NCBI GenBank assembly: GCA_019009955.1
Contig: CM032232.1
Span: 138,260,001-138,324,000, forward strand
Length of the DNA: 64,000 bases
Source: Riptortus pedestris
Lineage: Eukaryota; Arthropoda; Insecta; Hemiptera; Alydidae
Direction of reading: 5' to 3'
In this document: positions 12,720 to 26,500 of the stretch, piece by piece
Position numbering within the stretch: position 1 is the stretch's first letter
Layout: each line of letters starts with the position of its first letter
Notes under the pieces: model-generated
Databases searched by the model: none
Seen by the model: the letters and a program-made list of their open reading frames with translations, nothing else
What the model was told of the DNA's origin: nothing
Position numbers and translations under genes: made by a program

Positions 12720-13110
12720 CTTATTAGTGAAAATTCACACCTCTTGCTTTAGAAGGCTTGTTTAGCAAGTGCTATTCTTCTGACTACTTCAGCTCAAATG
12801 TCATTGACTTCAGTGATGATGCACCCTGGGAAACAAAAGTCTTTCACTTTTTCCAAGTATAATGATTCCAATTCTCATATTTATATTTCCTTGGCTTTGT
12901 TTTTTTCCTACTAGCAAAACGTTTGTTTTATGTACATGTATCTTGAATTTAAACTGATCTAGGACATACTTTAGGACTTCCATCATTCAAAATTGTATGT
13001 CATCAGTATCTTTTTTTTATTTTTGCTTTGGAAGGCTCGTTTAGCAAGTGCTATTATTCTATCTAATTCAACTCTACTATTATTTTCTACAGTGTAGTTT
13101 CCTAGGTAAC
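12720..13110 (-). pseudogene. Non-LTR retrotransposon RT fragment, duplicated
   Basis: On the minus strand two stretches translate to VRRIALAKQAF (near 12,740-12,780) and DRIIALAKRAFQS (near 13,022-13,070), the conserved R-I-x-x-A-K-x-A-F motif after the RT palm in RTE/Craft-type LINEs. Stops and frameshifts abound. It lies just upstream of receptor exon a. Confidence 0.6.
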
Positions 13111-13236
13111 AAAACATACTGGAGGGACTACCACTATAATTGTAATATGTTTTCTTACGTCAATCCCCACAGATGACAGCAAGGTACTCAGTAGCAAATA
13201 GTGATAAGTGAATAATAAATAAATGTTCTCTTGCAG

Positions 13237-13396
13237 TGACAATGGTGAAATGTCCTTCCAATTCTTCGGAAATGCTCATGACGTAGGGAAGGTGAGAGAG
13301 GCCAAGACTAAGATGCTGGAGAGAGGAAGATTTGGCGATATAACAATAATGGACAATCCATTCTCTCTCTACCAAGAGCAGGGGCTCCACCTAGAG
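13237..13396 (+). CDS. Receptor exon a: SEA-like segment
   Basis: The acceptor is ttctcttgcag and the donor gtaata. The first base completes a codon from an unseen upstream exon (upstream intron phase 2), then 53 codons follow. The reading ...KMLERGRFGDITIMD... resembles the second half of a SEA domain (a helix, then a G-x-x-G/F-x-I-x-V-like strand), but a cysteine-free linker of other origin is possible. The open frame extends upstream through the acceptor, so this is the first exon I can support. The following 1.6-kb intron holds a TA tract and a family A repeat copy. Confidence 0.75.
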
Positions 13397-13425
13397 GTAA
13401 TAATTACAGTTATTGGCCTAATATT

Positions 13426-13487
<62 letters not shown>

Positions 13488-14129
13488 GTAAGTATGTATG
13501 TATCCTGAGAAATACCTAAGGCTATTTCTTGCTGGGACTTCTATGACAACATTTTTCTGTAAACACATTTGTCATACAGTATATTAAGTCAACTGAGGTA
13601 ATGCAATTTAAGAATGTAGTTTTGTCAACATTTAGAGGAATTAAATAACCTAATTAAAAACAAATCAGAAGAAAGAAAAAATAATTATAAGCAATGGCTT
13701 ATGGTGAAAAAATAAAAACTTTAAAATACTTCTTCTCAGAGCTGCTTACAATTGTCCTCAACTAAGGTTATCCTCAAATACAAAATTGAACAGAGCTTAT
13801 AACTTTTATTATAGAACGTTTTCACTTTCTTAACTTAATAATAAAACAACAAGTTGCGAGTAGGAATGGGGGTTTATTGAAAGCCGAAAACTATTAACTC
13901 CAAATATCTCGGTTAATATTCATGATACAGAAAACATGCATTGAACAACATTTATGGATCTTTTCAGTAAGATTGGTTCTATACAATTTTTTGAATTAGT
14001 CCCATCCTCTAAACCACCCCTCCCACTGGCCCGATTTCAGCCATTAACAAACTTGATTTTTCTTTTTACATAAAACGATTAAATATAAAGTTTGATAACG
14101 ATAAAACAAAAATTGTGAAAGCGTTAACA

Positions 14130-14175
<46 letters not shown>

Positions 14176-17100
14176 ATTTTGAACAGACCTCATTTTCGTC
14201 ATCTCCTGGGAAGGATCGATGGACATTTCAAGAAATGTTTCTATAATCTTGTCATGACTATGACCTCAATCGCTGATTTCCTTTAAGGTAAATCTGCTAA
14301 AACAATTCCTGATGGGGGAGTAGTAGTTTGTAAGTTTCTTTAGATTTAGTTCGTGGCATAGGTTTTAACTGTTCTTTGCTTGATATTCAATTTGATTTGA
14401 TTCTGAGTAATAATATTTAATTCTAAGCCTTTTATGTGACTTATGTTTGTTTCTATGCCTTGACAAAGGAAAATTTATTTTCTGATACTTCAGAAAACTG
14501 CATTTTTGAATTACATTATTTCAATTGACTGATATCCACAAAGAAGATATACTATATCATGAAATTTTCATTCTGGAACTAAACTTTTAACATATATTTC
14601 TTCCATGATTTTCAAAATTACACTTTTTGATATATATTCAAGTTAAAAAAAGAACTTTTTGAAAACTTGAATTACATTAAATACTTTTAAAGTGAGACTA
14701 TTATACGTTCTGAGTCTAATGAACCTTATCTCAAAGGGGATATATATCGTTTTTTTTCTTCTTTTTAAAAAAAAAATGAATCTATAATTAATAAATTGTA
14801 TACTCTGAAAATGTAAAACAACTGTACTTATTATCATTGCTGTGATGTTTTTGTAAATCAGAAATGTTGAAATTTTGTGTCTTATTTTCTTAACAGTTTT
14901 ATCAAAACTGTCCCGTAAGGGAAATCAGCTAATAGAAAAAGTCAGGCGATGGTGTAGTTAATTGTTCAATAAACTTTATGTTTCTTCTTTTTTAGGGCAT
15001 TATGACTGACAACAGAGACTTTGTTAGAGAGAATGATGAAGTTATTCTTTCATGCATAGCCCAGGGCTCAGACCAAATAACGTTCAATTGGTACAAGGAC
15101 GGCTATTCAATAGACATCAATAAAGCTTCAGGGTAAGGAAATGCAACATAGGATTCTGTCTTTCTTAGCCGTCTTTAGACAATACAAAAAAAATAGTTAT
15201 TTATTACAACTTTGTGCTATTAAGGCTAATTGGGACAGGCTATCTACAGGTTACCACCCATCTCTAGCCATGGATGGAATTAGGATTTTATTTAATAAGT
15301 TGTCACTAAATAAATTCCTTCTGCCCAGTTGAGAATCAAACTCACACCTCTAGGTTCACTAAGTGAGATTAAGACCAACACCTTAACTCGTGTGGCTAAC
15401 CTGATCCTCCCTAGTCAATATAAAACAAATAAGTTACTCCGAAACAGGTCTTATAAACAGTAACTCTTTTGTCAAGACGCTTAATTAAGAACAATGCCTT
15501 TCAGCACTAACGCTGAGAAAATAACCAACAATGAGAAACATATGTTTTTAAATAATGCAAGGAACCCCAAACAATTACATTTTAAGTGTTAAACATTGAA
15601 TTCAAAAAATATTTACACATAATGAAATTGGCTAATCCCCAATGGACTTCTGACAATATCAAAAGATTTTTAACTCACCAAGACTGAAATATGAAATGAA
15701 TACAATCTTGGTTTTCAGAATCTCACTATAAACTAAACTTCGTAATATCTGAATAATGCTAACAAATAACTGACTCAGAAAGAATGCCTTATTTATATTT
15801 GTATAAGGGTCTAGGCTGGTAGAAACATCCTACCTATTTACTAATTAAGATTAAAATACATCTTTTAACAAACCTAGAGTGGCGAGTTTGAATCCCGCCT
15901 GGACAATAGGAATTTATGAAGCGAAAATCCTTAGTCCCACCCTGGCTAGAAAATGGTGGTAACCTCTACAAGTTACCTACACAACCCGCCCTAATTAGCC
16001 TTACTAGCAAAAAGCGGATGTTAATAAATTACAGCAACATCTTTTAGCATTAGTTTAGATAATTTTTTATTCAGTATTATCCTTTAATTTATTATGAATT
16101 GATACTCCGTATATTTTAATTATAATCTTTTCCACCGAAAGTTAAATCAATGAATAACCATTTTAATCTTTCAGTTACAAGATTTAAAAAAGTAAGAAAC
16201 AATTGAAGATCCATTAAAACAAAATTAAATTGTTTTGAGATAGCATAAAGCTTTTTGATCCTGCATACTTGGTATTATGTATCCTGTTTTCTGCCTGTGT
16301 AAACACACTGCACTGTGCACTGTATTTATATAATGGTTCTTAAATATTTTTGCAATTTTTCTCTGTTTTACTTTAAACAAAAGGTCTGTTTCATTTTTCA
16401 TTTGAAATATTTTTTACTTTATTTCTCCCTTTGAAGTGGCACTGTCTAATATTAATTAGAATCTGATGATAATAATTACTGTTACAGAAGCATCTGGATG
16501 AAGCTTCTACCAAAGAATTCTCGGGATGAGTACACTGCCATTCTAGGTATAGAGTCAGTGAGTACTGTTGACGAAGGGAGGTATACTTGCCATGTTGCAG
16601 ACTGGGGCATTCAGGAATGCAAATCCATATACCTAGAGGTTCAGGGACCTCCCGTTGTACAAGTCTCGCCAATGTCTGTCTCTCTACAAAAGGTAAATTT
16701 ATTTTTATTTAATATTCTACATACCAAATTCTACAATTTAGGTGATTTTCTTCATTAGAGGAACAATAATAATATATAGATACTTGGAAGATATGAGGAA
16801 TGAAAAAGTCAGTCACGTAGGGGCTGCGTTAACTAAGAAGATTTTCCACACAAAGGTTTACAATAGATCAATCTGCATACTGTTAACACCACTGTGAATA
16901 AATACAAATGTCAATGAGAAATCTTTCAGTCAATTTTAATAACCTCCCAATGGTAAGCGTTTGAATTGGTCTGCCATCCTCTCCGAGCTGAACAGCTAGA
17001 TAGAAATATTCTTTGCCAGAAAGAAAAACAATAACTGTGAAATATATGTGAATATATCATATTAATTTTATTTATAACTATTTACTATATCTAGTACTGT

Positions 17101-17545
17101 AATTTGTATTGAATCAGAATAATCATTAGCTCAATCGCTCAAATTTTAGTAGTCCAAGAACAAAAGAAGTGGGAGGGATCAACAGAACGTTCAATGAAAG
17201 CAATATTTGGTATTCAACCTTGGAATGAAATATTTCAGGGTATAACACTTATTATTAATATGACATGAGTAGGAGTGGGGGTTTGCTGAAGGGAAAACTG
17301 AAAAATGCAAATATCTCGGTTAACATTCAAAATAGAGAATAAATGCATATAACAATAATTATAGTAAATTTAATTTTCAATAATATTGATTCTAAACAAT
17401 TTTTCGATCCTCCCTAAACCACCTCGCACTGGTCCGGTTTCAGCTATTAACAGAACTTAATCTTTCTTTTTACATAAAATGATTAAATATCAAGCTTGGT
17501 AATGATTAATATCAATATAATATATATATTATATATATATATATA

Positions 17546-17576
<31 letters not shown>

Positions 17577-20500
17577 TTGAACGAACCTCATTTTTGTCAT
17601 CTCCTAGGAAGGATCGATGGGCATTTGATGAAATTTTTCGAAAATCGCTTCATGAGTCACCTTCAATACTCATTTTTCTTTAGGGAAACCTCCTAAAAAT
17701 AGTAACAGAATCACAAAGAAAACTATATACAAAGCAATTTGAATCAAAAATAAAATCAATTAAATTTAAAAAATTCGTCATACATTTTGCGTGTAACAGG
17801 CAGATAACAACTAAACTAAATAGATTTCCCATCTGATATGTTTAGTTCATGTAATAAAGAAATTATACTATATTAAAGGTTAATTTTAAAGACATTTTTT
17901 TTTCAGGGTGATAACATTAATTTGAAGTGTGTTTCTCCTAATTCGAGAGTTTGGTATTCGTGGACGCGAGACAACCATTTATTTCCACTGAAGCCTGGAC
18001 AGGAAGTCTGGGAAGACCTCAAGCCGTGGGGATCAATTCTTAGGGTATCAAATGTACAGGTAAATACCACCCAATTCTACCAATTAAATCTAGTTATATA
18101 TTCGTTGAGGAGTTTGAACCCTGGAATTAAGTGACATTCAACAAAGATGTAAAAGAAAAAATGTAGTCAATCCTTTATGAATTTATATATGAGCTGAGGT
18201 ATCTTAAAGTGGCTAACATTGCCACGGTAATGACGGTCACAGACATAGCCTGTCTCACATTATGGACGTGGTATAAAGTAAAAAAAATATCTGTATATTA
18301 GTATGAAAGAGTGTGATCATTTTAAAAGGTGCTGTAAAAATTACAGCTTCTCCTGTTTATATAATTGGCTATTTGTCAGTGTTTAATCTAGGGATGAAGG
18401 AATACTGTAGTGTCTGAAGCGTTTGGACAATTGATCACAGGTATTCCACAAAGTATTAAAGAACATCTTTCGTCGTTATTCCACACACAGTTTTTGGGTG
18501 TCTTATGAATGTTTTGGAGAAATGTAGGGTGAAGCTTATTACAAGCATCACAAGCTACACTTAAACCACAAATTTTATTTTAAGGTAAGTTTATTGTGCA
18601 TAAGAAAATATGTAGGAAAATAGTTTTTTACATTGAAAATCTCAGAAATATCTGTAGATGTATTAACATGAAAAGAGAAGCAAAAGAACTGAATGGTCAC
18701 AACTCTAAGGTAGGCCTTTAGATCAAGATAATAATGAGATTAATATTTATTAACGTCCACTTTTTGCACTAAGGCTAATTGGAACAGGTTATCTACCAGG
18801 TTACCACCATTTTCTAGCCAATTTTAGGATTTTATTTAATGAGTTTGTCACTGATTGAATTCCTATGGCCTAGGCGGGAATCAAACTTACCACTCTAGGT
18901 TTGTAGTTGAGATATTTGCCAACACATTAACTCACTTGGCTAATCGGAGCCCTGATGAGATTAAAACAGATGTATATTATATTTTTGTAATAAAATATTC
19001 ACATTTAATAATAATAAATTAATATAACAAAATAGATGACTAAGAAATAGTTACTCATAGTATGGAATAATAAAAGAGTACTAGAGATCTAATAATCTAT
19101 TGGAGAATAGTACTAATAAAGGGAAAAGGAAATTTCTCAGAATAATAAAACTATTTAAAATTTAACAGTGATACAGAATAGTTCACGTAAAATAAATAAG
19201 GACATTATTATTAATCCAACTGTTCCATGTGAGAGAAGAGGGGAATTCCTTATAAAGTATTTTGATAGAGAAATTTTGATCAAGTGATAGATCATGTTAC
19301 TAGACCCTGATAAGAATAAGAAAGAATCATCAGTAACTTTTTTTAAATTTGAAAAAAGAAAGAAAATAAGGTGATTATTTAATCCTAAATATATTGTTAT
19401 TTATTTAATTTATTGTTTTGTACAATAATACTCCATCAAAAGTATCCACAATATTTCTCCAATGTTTTCCTCCTCTACCCAACACAGATGAAAGTTTTAT
19501 GTATCCCTAAATATAGCAATTATAGCCCGTTTAACTTATTTATATATATTTTTTTTAAAATATGTATTCATAATGTATTAATAATTTTTTTGTCATTGAT
19601 ATTGGAAATGGGAACTTGAATTACAATAACTAATGAGTTATAATTGTTTACAGAAAAGTACGACTTACACATGTCACGCTCACACGAGTGCAGCAACAAG
19701 AGAGCACAGTGTCCGTATAGAACTCCTCACGTCTGGCTCTTGTCTCGAAGAAGAGTTTTCTGGGATCGAATGGAAACAAACTGCTCCAGGAGCTATGGCT
19801 ATGGCTGACTGCCCCTCGAGGTGACTAAAACATTTATTTTTAAGCTAATCATCTCAAAATTATAATCATAAGCCCTCAGTTTTCTTCATATTTTTATTAC
19901 AATTCATTTTTTGTTCTCATAATTAAACATATTCTAATGTCTAAACCTAAGTAGAAAAACTCTGATGTGTTTAAGGTAAATAATGGACTGATTAGAAGGC
20001 ACTCTATTCCCAGCACTTTTCAATCTTCTTTTGGGGCTATTCCTCAAAAAAATAGATGAATCTTGGGGATAGAATTGATAACAGGCATTCCATATTGGTT
20101 ATTTCAAAGATACCCTATTGATTAAATATGCAATGGAGTCAAACCATTGTTACTGAGAGTACAGTTTGGCGAAATTTAATCAACTAGTTATTATGACTTC
20201 ATAAACACTTCTTTGCATTTTACAAGCTAGGGAACCTAGCTTTGCTCGGGAAATCATTAGAGGCTGAATGATGACAGTATTTTATTTGGCAAGCTTTTAC
20301 TATGCACAATATTTTTACATTTCCCCATCTCAGGAGTCTTAGGGTTTATACCTGTATATTTTGTAACTAAAGTGAACTGATAGAATCTTTTAGTCTTGAA
20401 AGATTAATAAAAAAATAATGATTCAATCCTTTGGCACTGTTCGAAATATCAGGGACAATATTAATCATAATCATGGACAGCATTCATTCATCAATTATTA

Positions 20501-23500
20501 AGTAACATTACCGAGATAGCTTTTCTCGGGAAATATTTAGACTGAATAATTATTCATTGTAAGACTATAATAAGCCCTATCTATTTACATTTCCTCTCTG
20601 TTTATTTACTTTTATTAAATTTTACAGCTTTCTTCAGGAGCATGGACAATCAATGTCCTGTTTCTGAGTCTATCTGACTAAACATTATGAGTTATTATTC
20701 AATACTAATTTGTTGTTCCAAACACTATGGGCCATAAATATCATAATAGTGGATAGAATTTTGTTATTATAATTTATGTAATATTAAACATTTCTGAATT
20801 TCAATTAAATTGGGGTGGAGTCCAACTGATATGAAGCATATTTGGTGATGTCAGGAATTTTAAATTTTTAATACAATTAAATTTAAATTTAATAAAGAAA
20901 ATGTGTATTATACCTTTTTTGTTCATTATAATAAGATCTACAAATTATGTTATATGACCTTTTTTGATCTGATACATTTTGTTTATCTATTATTTTCTAT
21001 GGTCTTTCTTGATCCGATGCATTTTGTTTATCTATTTCAAGTAAAATATATTTTAAAATAAGTGCAGCAAAATATTTTGTTTATTATAATTATTATTCAT
21101 CTATTTATTTTTCCAATTTGACAGTCCCAATAGGTTATTTTTCTTTTTAATTTGATAAAATATTAGGCTAGTATTGATTTTCCTGCTGTTAGTCCTCCAT
21201 AATACATTTTAAACTGTATCATCTAATGCAAGTACCTATTGCTATAGATAGGAGGTCGCTACAACTAGTATTGAACCAATAAATATTAATAATGACAATA
21301 ATAATAATTACTTTTGACATATTTTCCACATCTCTAAAAAATTGCCACACATAACTTGATGAGGTCTTCTATTGTTCCAGGTATATCGGTTATGCTAAGA
21401 GATACTGTAGGACAGTGAAACCTGGATTTGCTGTCTGGGAGGAGCCTGATTTCTCTAATTGTTTGTCTGAATCACTTGACTTCATTATAAGTGACGTAAG
21501 TATTTAATTACACTATTGACCAATGCTGAATACGTTATAAAACTACAGCATGTCCATCTGATGTAGATTGACTCATCTGCCTTTACTGTTTTTGGGAACA
21601 ATCACCAGTTGATTCTACTTTCTGCACCTGTGAAAATCCCTCTTTTCTTATTAAATGCAGAATTAATAACGTAAAACATGCTTTACTCGATAGAAAATAA
21701 ATAAAAAAGTACATCACACAGTGGATGGGCAAGCTAAGCAGATTTTCTACATGCTCGAACAACACAATGGATACCTAATCTCACCATCTCCTTTCTGCTC
21801 TAATACAATAAAATGTCCATATAAAGAGAGATTAAAACATGAAATGTTTAGTGACCCGGCTACGCAAATTAAAAATACTATGAGTAGGACTGGAGGTATA
21901 TTGAAAGCTGAAAACAATGAAATACAAATACCTTAAATAATATTAGAGTTACCAAAAATCAACAGTTGTAGAACAATAAATTTTCAACCAGATTAGATCC
22001 ATAGAATTATTCAATTTGACTCATAAAAATTCAACTGAGCATTTTAAATTTTAAAATCTTTCCTGCTTCTAATCCCCTCTTCTTCCTGATCCAATTTGAG
22101 CCATTATTGAGTATGATTTTTAATATTTTAAGGAATGGATAATTGTTGAATATGGTATTGTTGAAATAAACATTTTTAAAATCTTAATTGATGATGTAAC
22201 ATATTTTTTTGTATCTCACATAGTAAAGATTCGATATTTAAGCTAAAAATTGGATATTTCATGATTTGTCATCTTATTGTTAATATCATATGAGTGAAGT
22301 GGCAATTTACCGGAGCCTGAAAACTAAAATGAAATTTACTACAAAAATGCATTACAATTTATGATTTTTCATTAGCATCAGAAGCAATCCGAACTCTATA
22401 TTTGCTGAAAAATCAGTATTAAAAAAATGGTATATATGTTTAATAAAAATAGGCTTATGAACTATTTGTACATCTAGAAATACTTCAAATGTAGAGCAAT
22501 TTAAGCTGAATCTGGTGGTTAAATCCTCTATTTAAACATCATTAACTTATTAATGCTTAAGATAATTTAAGAAAACCTTTATATCTGTCTCATTATGAAT
22601 TGAGTAAAGGATTGGGATTTCCGCATTGACCACAATATGTGTTCATTTATCATCCTACCTGATTTACCTTAAGGGAAATCAGCTATTGAAGTTGTACTCA
22701 TGGCGCGATTTTTGCAAACATTTTCCTCAAATATCAATTGATTCTATCTAGGAGATGACAGAAATTAGCTCTGTTCAAAATGGTATACACTCGTATACTT
22801 GTCTCTTTCTGCTGTAGCAGTTGCAATTTTTCTTTGATTGTTACCAATCTCTGACAGTGCTACTAACTGACAGCAGTCAATATATTCCACTAATACTAAC
22901 ATATCTAAAAGATATAGAATAAAAATGCAATAGGTCTAAAGCTTATTTACAAAGATTTAAAAGGGATAATTTTTATTATATTCTAATATGCAAAGTACGG
23001 ATATGAGAAAAAATCAAATATTTAAGGAATATTTTCCATACTATGTAAATAAAGTATCAAGGTTTACATGAAGGGATAAATAGATTATTCTAAACGGAGA
23101 GCATGCCAACCACCTTTGATGTGGGGCATAAACCTAATAAATAAACCGAATAAAACTAAACTCTATTTAAAGGTTTAATGCATAACTAAAGATTATATTT
23201 ATTAATGACTAAAAATTCAAAATATCTCAATTATTATTTGTCGGATTCAAAAATTGTATACAACCAATCTTATTGCAAATTCGATGCCATATAAATTTTG
23301 TTATTTACATTGTCTCTCTATTTTGAATGTTAACCTAAATATTTCAATATTTGTATTTTCTTTTTTTCTTTAGTTCCGCTTAATCTCCAGAGGATACATG
23401 AAGACATCGTTGTGGTCGATACTCTCTGAACTCTATTCATTCTCGAGCTCTAAATCCAGCGGGCTGCGTGGAGAAGGCGAACCAGTCCTTGAATTTCTCG

Positions 23501-26500
23501 GCCAAGTTGTCGAATTCGTAAATAGAACATTCAGCCCGGAAGAAATGCTCAATGTTACTAAAGTCTTCTATGCTAATGTTGATCTTCTCCTCTCTCAGCC
23601 TGAATCCATCATAAATCCTCAGGTAATAAACTTACTGGCAAATCTGAGTAGGGATACTTAAACCAATTATAACTTGCTTATAAGAACAATTCTCTTTATT
23701 TTTTAAGAGACAACCATTTATCAAAGCTGTCAGAACTCAGGCCAAAATTTTGAGTACATTACAACCTATACCAAAAACTCTGGTTACGGCTAATTTGGTT
23801 AATTTTTTTTTTATAAACCAGCTTTTCCAAAATTAATGATCCCACCTGTATGAAATAAAATGAAATGTTTTTATTTAAATTAAATGTTAACAAAACATTG
23901 TAGCATATGTCACATATTTTTGTTTTCTATTAAAAATTAGGGGCTCAGGTTAGCCAAATGGGTTAAAGCATTGGCCTTATTCTCACATGGTAAAACTAGA
24001 GTGGCGAGTTTGATTTCCGCCTGGGCAAGTAGGGGTAATTTATTTAGTGACAAACTCATTAAATAAAATCCTTAGTCCCACATGAAATGTCTTTACTTAA
24101 ATTTATTGTTAACATAACATAATAGCATACATCACATATTTTTGTTTCCTCTAAAAAATTAACTAATATTATATCAGTCAATTTCTTTACTTATTATTAA
24201 ATACAACTCATAATTATATAATACATTTGTTATAAAATTAGTTTAAATTTCACGAATATATTTTATAAAACCTATCAATTTAATAATTATTTATAATAAA
24301 TTAATTTGTAGACACTTTATTAGTCTTAAATTTAATAAAGGTTGACATGCTTCATAAATGGTGAGAAACTTGTCTCCACCTTAAAGAAACAATGCACCTG
24401 ATCATGAATTATTTTGGACTGATTTTTATGTCAAGTATTTTGTAGTATTACTTAGTTACTGAAAAACTTTGATACTATTCATCTTCTGTATAAAAACGTC
24501 CTTTAGACTTGAAGTTCATTAATTTATTTTTAAGCAAAGAATATTTTTTATTAGATTTAATACATCTGGGCAAAGCGTTAAAGACTACTGAAAATTATAT
24601 ACTTTTCTCGAAATATGTTTGCGGTGGGGGGGGGGGGTTTGAAGAATATTCTTATATAATGTTTTATGATTATCTTTTATACTATTTCTGCTAAAGTAGT
24701 GCATATTTTGTTTGACAAATTGTATTGTTTGGATCTTTCATATTGAAGGAAAAGTCGTTATTTTTGATTCCTTAAAGAGTGGCCGACTGGAGTCTCTCGA
24801 CTTTCTGTTGAATATAGGTCTTATTGCTCTCTTTTGTAATTTAATAATAATATAAAATTTTGAGTGAAAATTAAAATTGTTGATGCCCACAAGTATTTTT
24901 TCAAAGTATTACAAATTTAAATAGTAATATTTGCAAAAGTCAGAAAAAAAAAACTGTATTTTGTCGTTGAAGAAAAACAGTTCAGTGGGCTAATTAATTT
25001 ATTAGGTCCAACAGCAAAAAGCAAAAGTATTTCCTTTTTTCAGTTCAGCTTTGATTTAAATATTTTCATTAGATAAATATCGGACCTCCATGCCGGATTC
25101 ACCAACTCGACAAAATATAACAAAAAGTGAGAGTATATACTCTTTTTTTTTCCTTTTATATTTTTTTGTGTTTTAATTTAAATATATTGGTTAACCAGAC
25201 ATTCGGGCACACCAGCCTAATAAAAGGCATGTTTCCACATAGCAAATACTTGAGGGGACCAAGTCTTAGCCCATTCTCAGAAGTATATTTGTAGCATTGC
25301 AGACCCTAGATTGCTTCTTCTTTACACAAGTAGTTACTCTAGTAATGAAGAAAGCAAAGGCATGGATAGAAGTGGAACCTCAAAACCCAGTAATCGCACA
25401 GCTAAATATAAATTAGTCTTTGATTCCCAGTATTGAACCTGGCATTTGCAAGGACAATAATCTAGTGAATTATTCTGTACATACACCCACTGTGCAGCAA
25501 TTCCAAAGAAGTGAATACATGGATGTCCAAGTTGCCATCTCTCCCATTTTCAGAGAAAATATTTGGAAATTACATAAGTGTCATCATGCGTACATAGAAC
25601 CAAAAGAACATTGGACTTTTAAACTTGTTAATTTATTGAAAGTTTATTGGTATAATTTTGATTTAGTCAGGAATCTGTTTTTTAAATATATAATCCTTTA
25701 ATCATTCTGAAATCATAGTATATAAAATGTAGTTTGAGTTATTATTCATTTTATACCATTATACATTGGTAAAATATTTGTATTAAAATTTTGAGCATAG
25801 CGGATATTCTGCTCACATTTCATTTAGTTTTATGTGCTGTTAGTATTTGGTTATAACACATGTTTTTAGCTATCTATTTATTTTTGGGATTTTAATTATT
25901 CTCCTATTTATTTTAGAAAGTTGGTGAGTTGCAGTTGCTGGTTGATCAATGGTCCCTGCTTTGGGACGAACACATGAACTCTAGCTTTGCTCACCTTTCG
26001 TATGATGAAGTTGTGATTGATACGATAAAACTGATGAATGACCACGAGTATCGCTACTATATACCTTCTGTTCTTGCGGCAAGGTTGGTATCTCCAAACC
26101 TCCCTAAATTTTGTTAGGGACAGTGAGGTGTGGGAAAAATGTATCTGATATTTCTGTGTGTCCCTCCTCCCTCCCTACTACTAATCTCATTGAGTCTTGA
26201 TGGTCATTATTTAGATTTTGATATGCATATAAATAAGTTATTTTATCTATTGTGTGTGTTTCAACTTTGATGTTTTAAATTAATCAAATGCTTTAATGGC
26301 TAAGGTCAATCAAATAACATTAAAAAAAAAGACAGCATTATTTTATTTAACTTACAAGTTTCATATCCTTCTTGTACCTCTTCAAGGGTTAAATCTTGAG
26401 AGGATCTTCCCATCTTAGAAGCTGGTCAAGAACTGAACTGGAAACACTTGACTATGAAAAACCGAAGGCCTAAATCGTAAACAGTAATTAAAATTCAAAG

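Noticed and set aside
13160..13390. Minus-strand frame opposite exon a
   Set aside because: Shadow of the receptor exon, which has splice borders and in-phase continuation.
25420..25701. 93-codon frame in a receptor intron
   Set aside because: No domain, no splice context fitting the receptor phases, and the neighbouring exons already join in phase without it.
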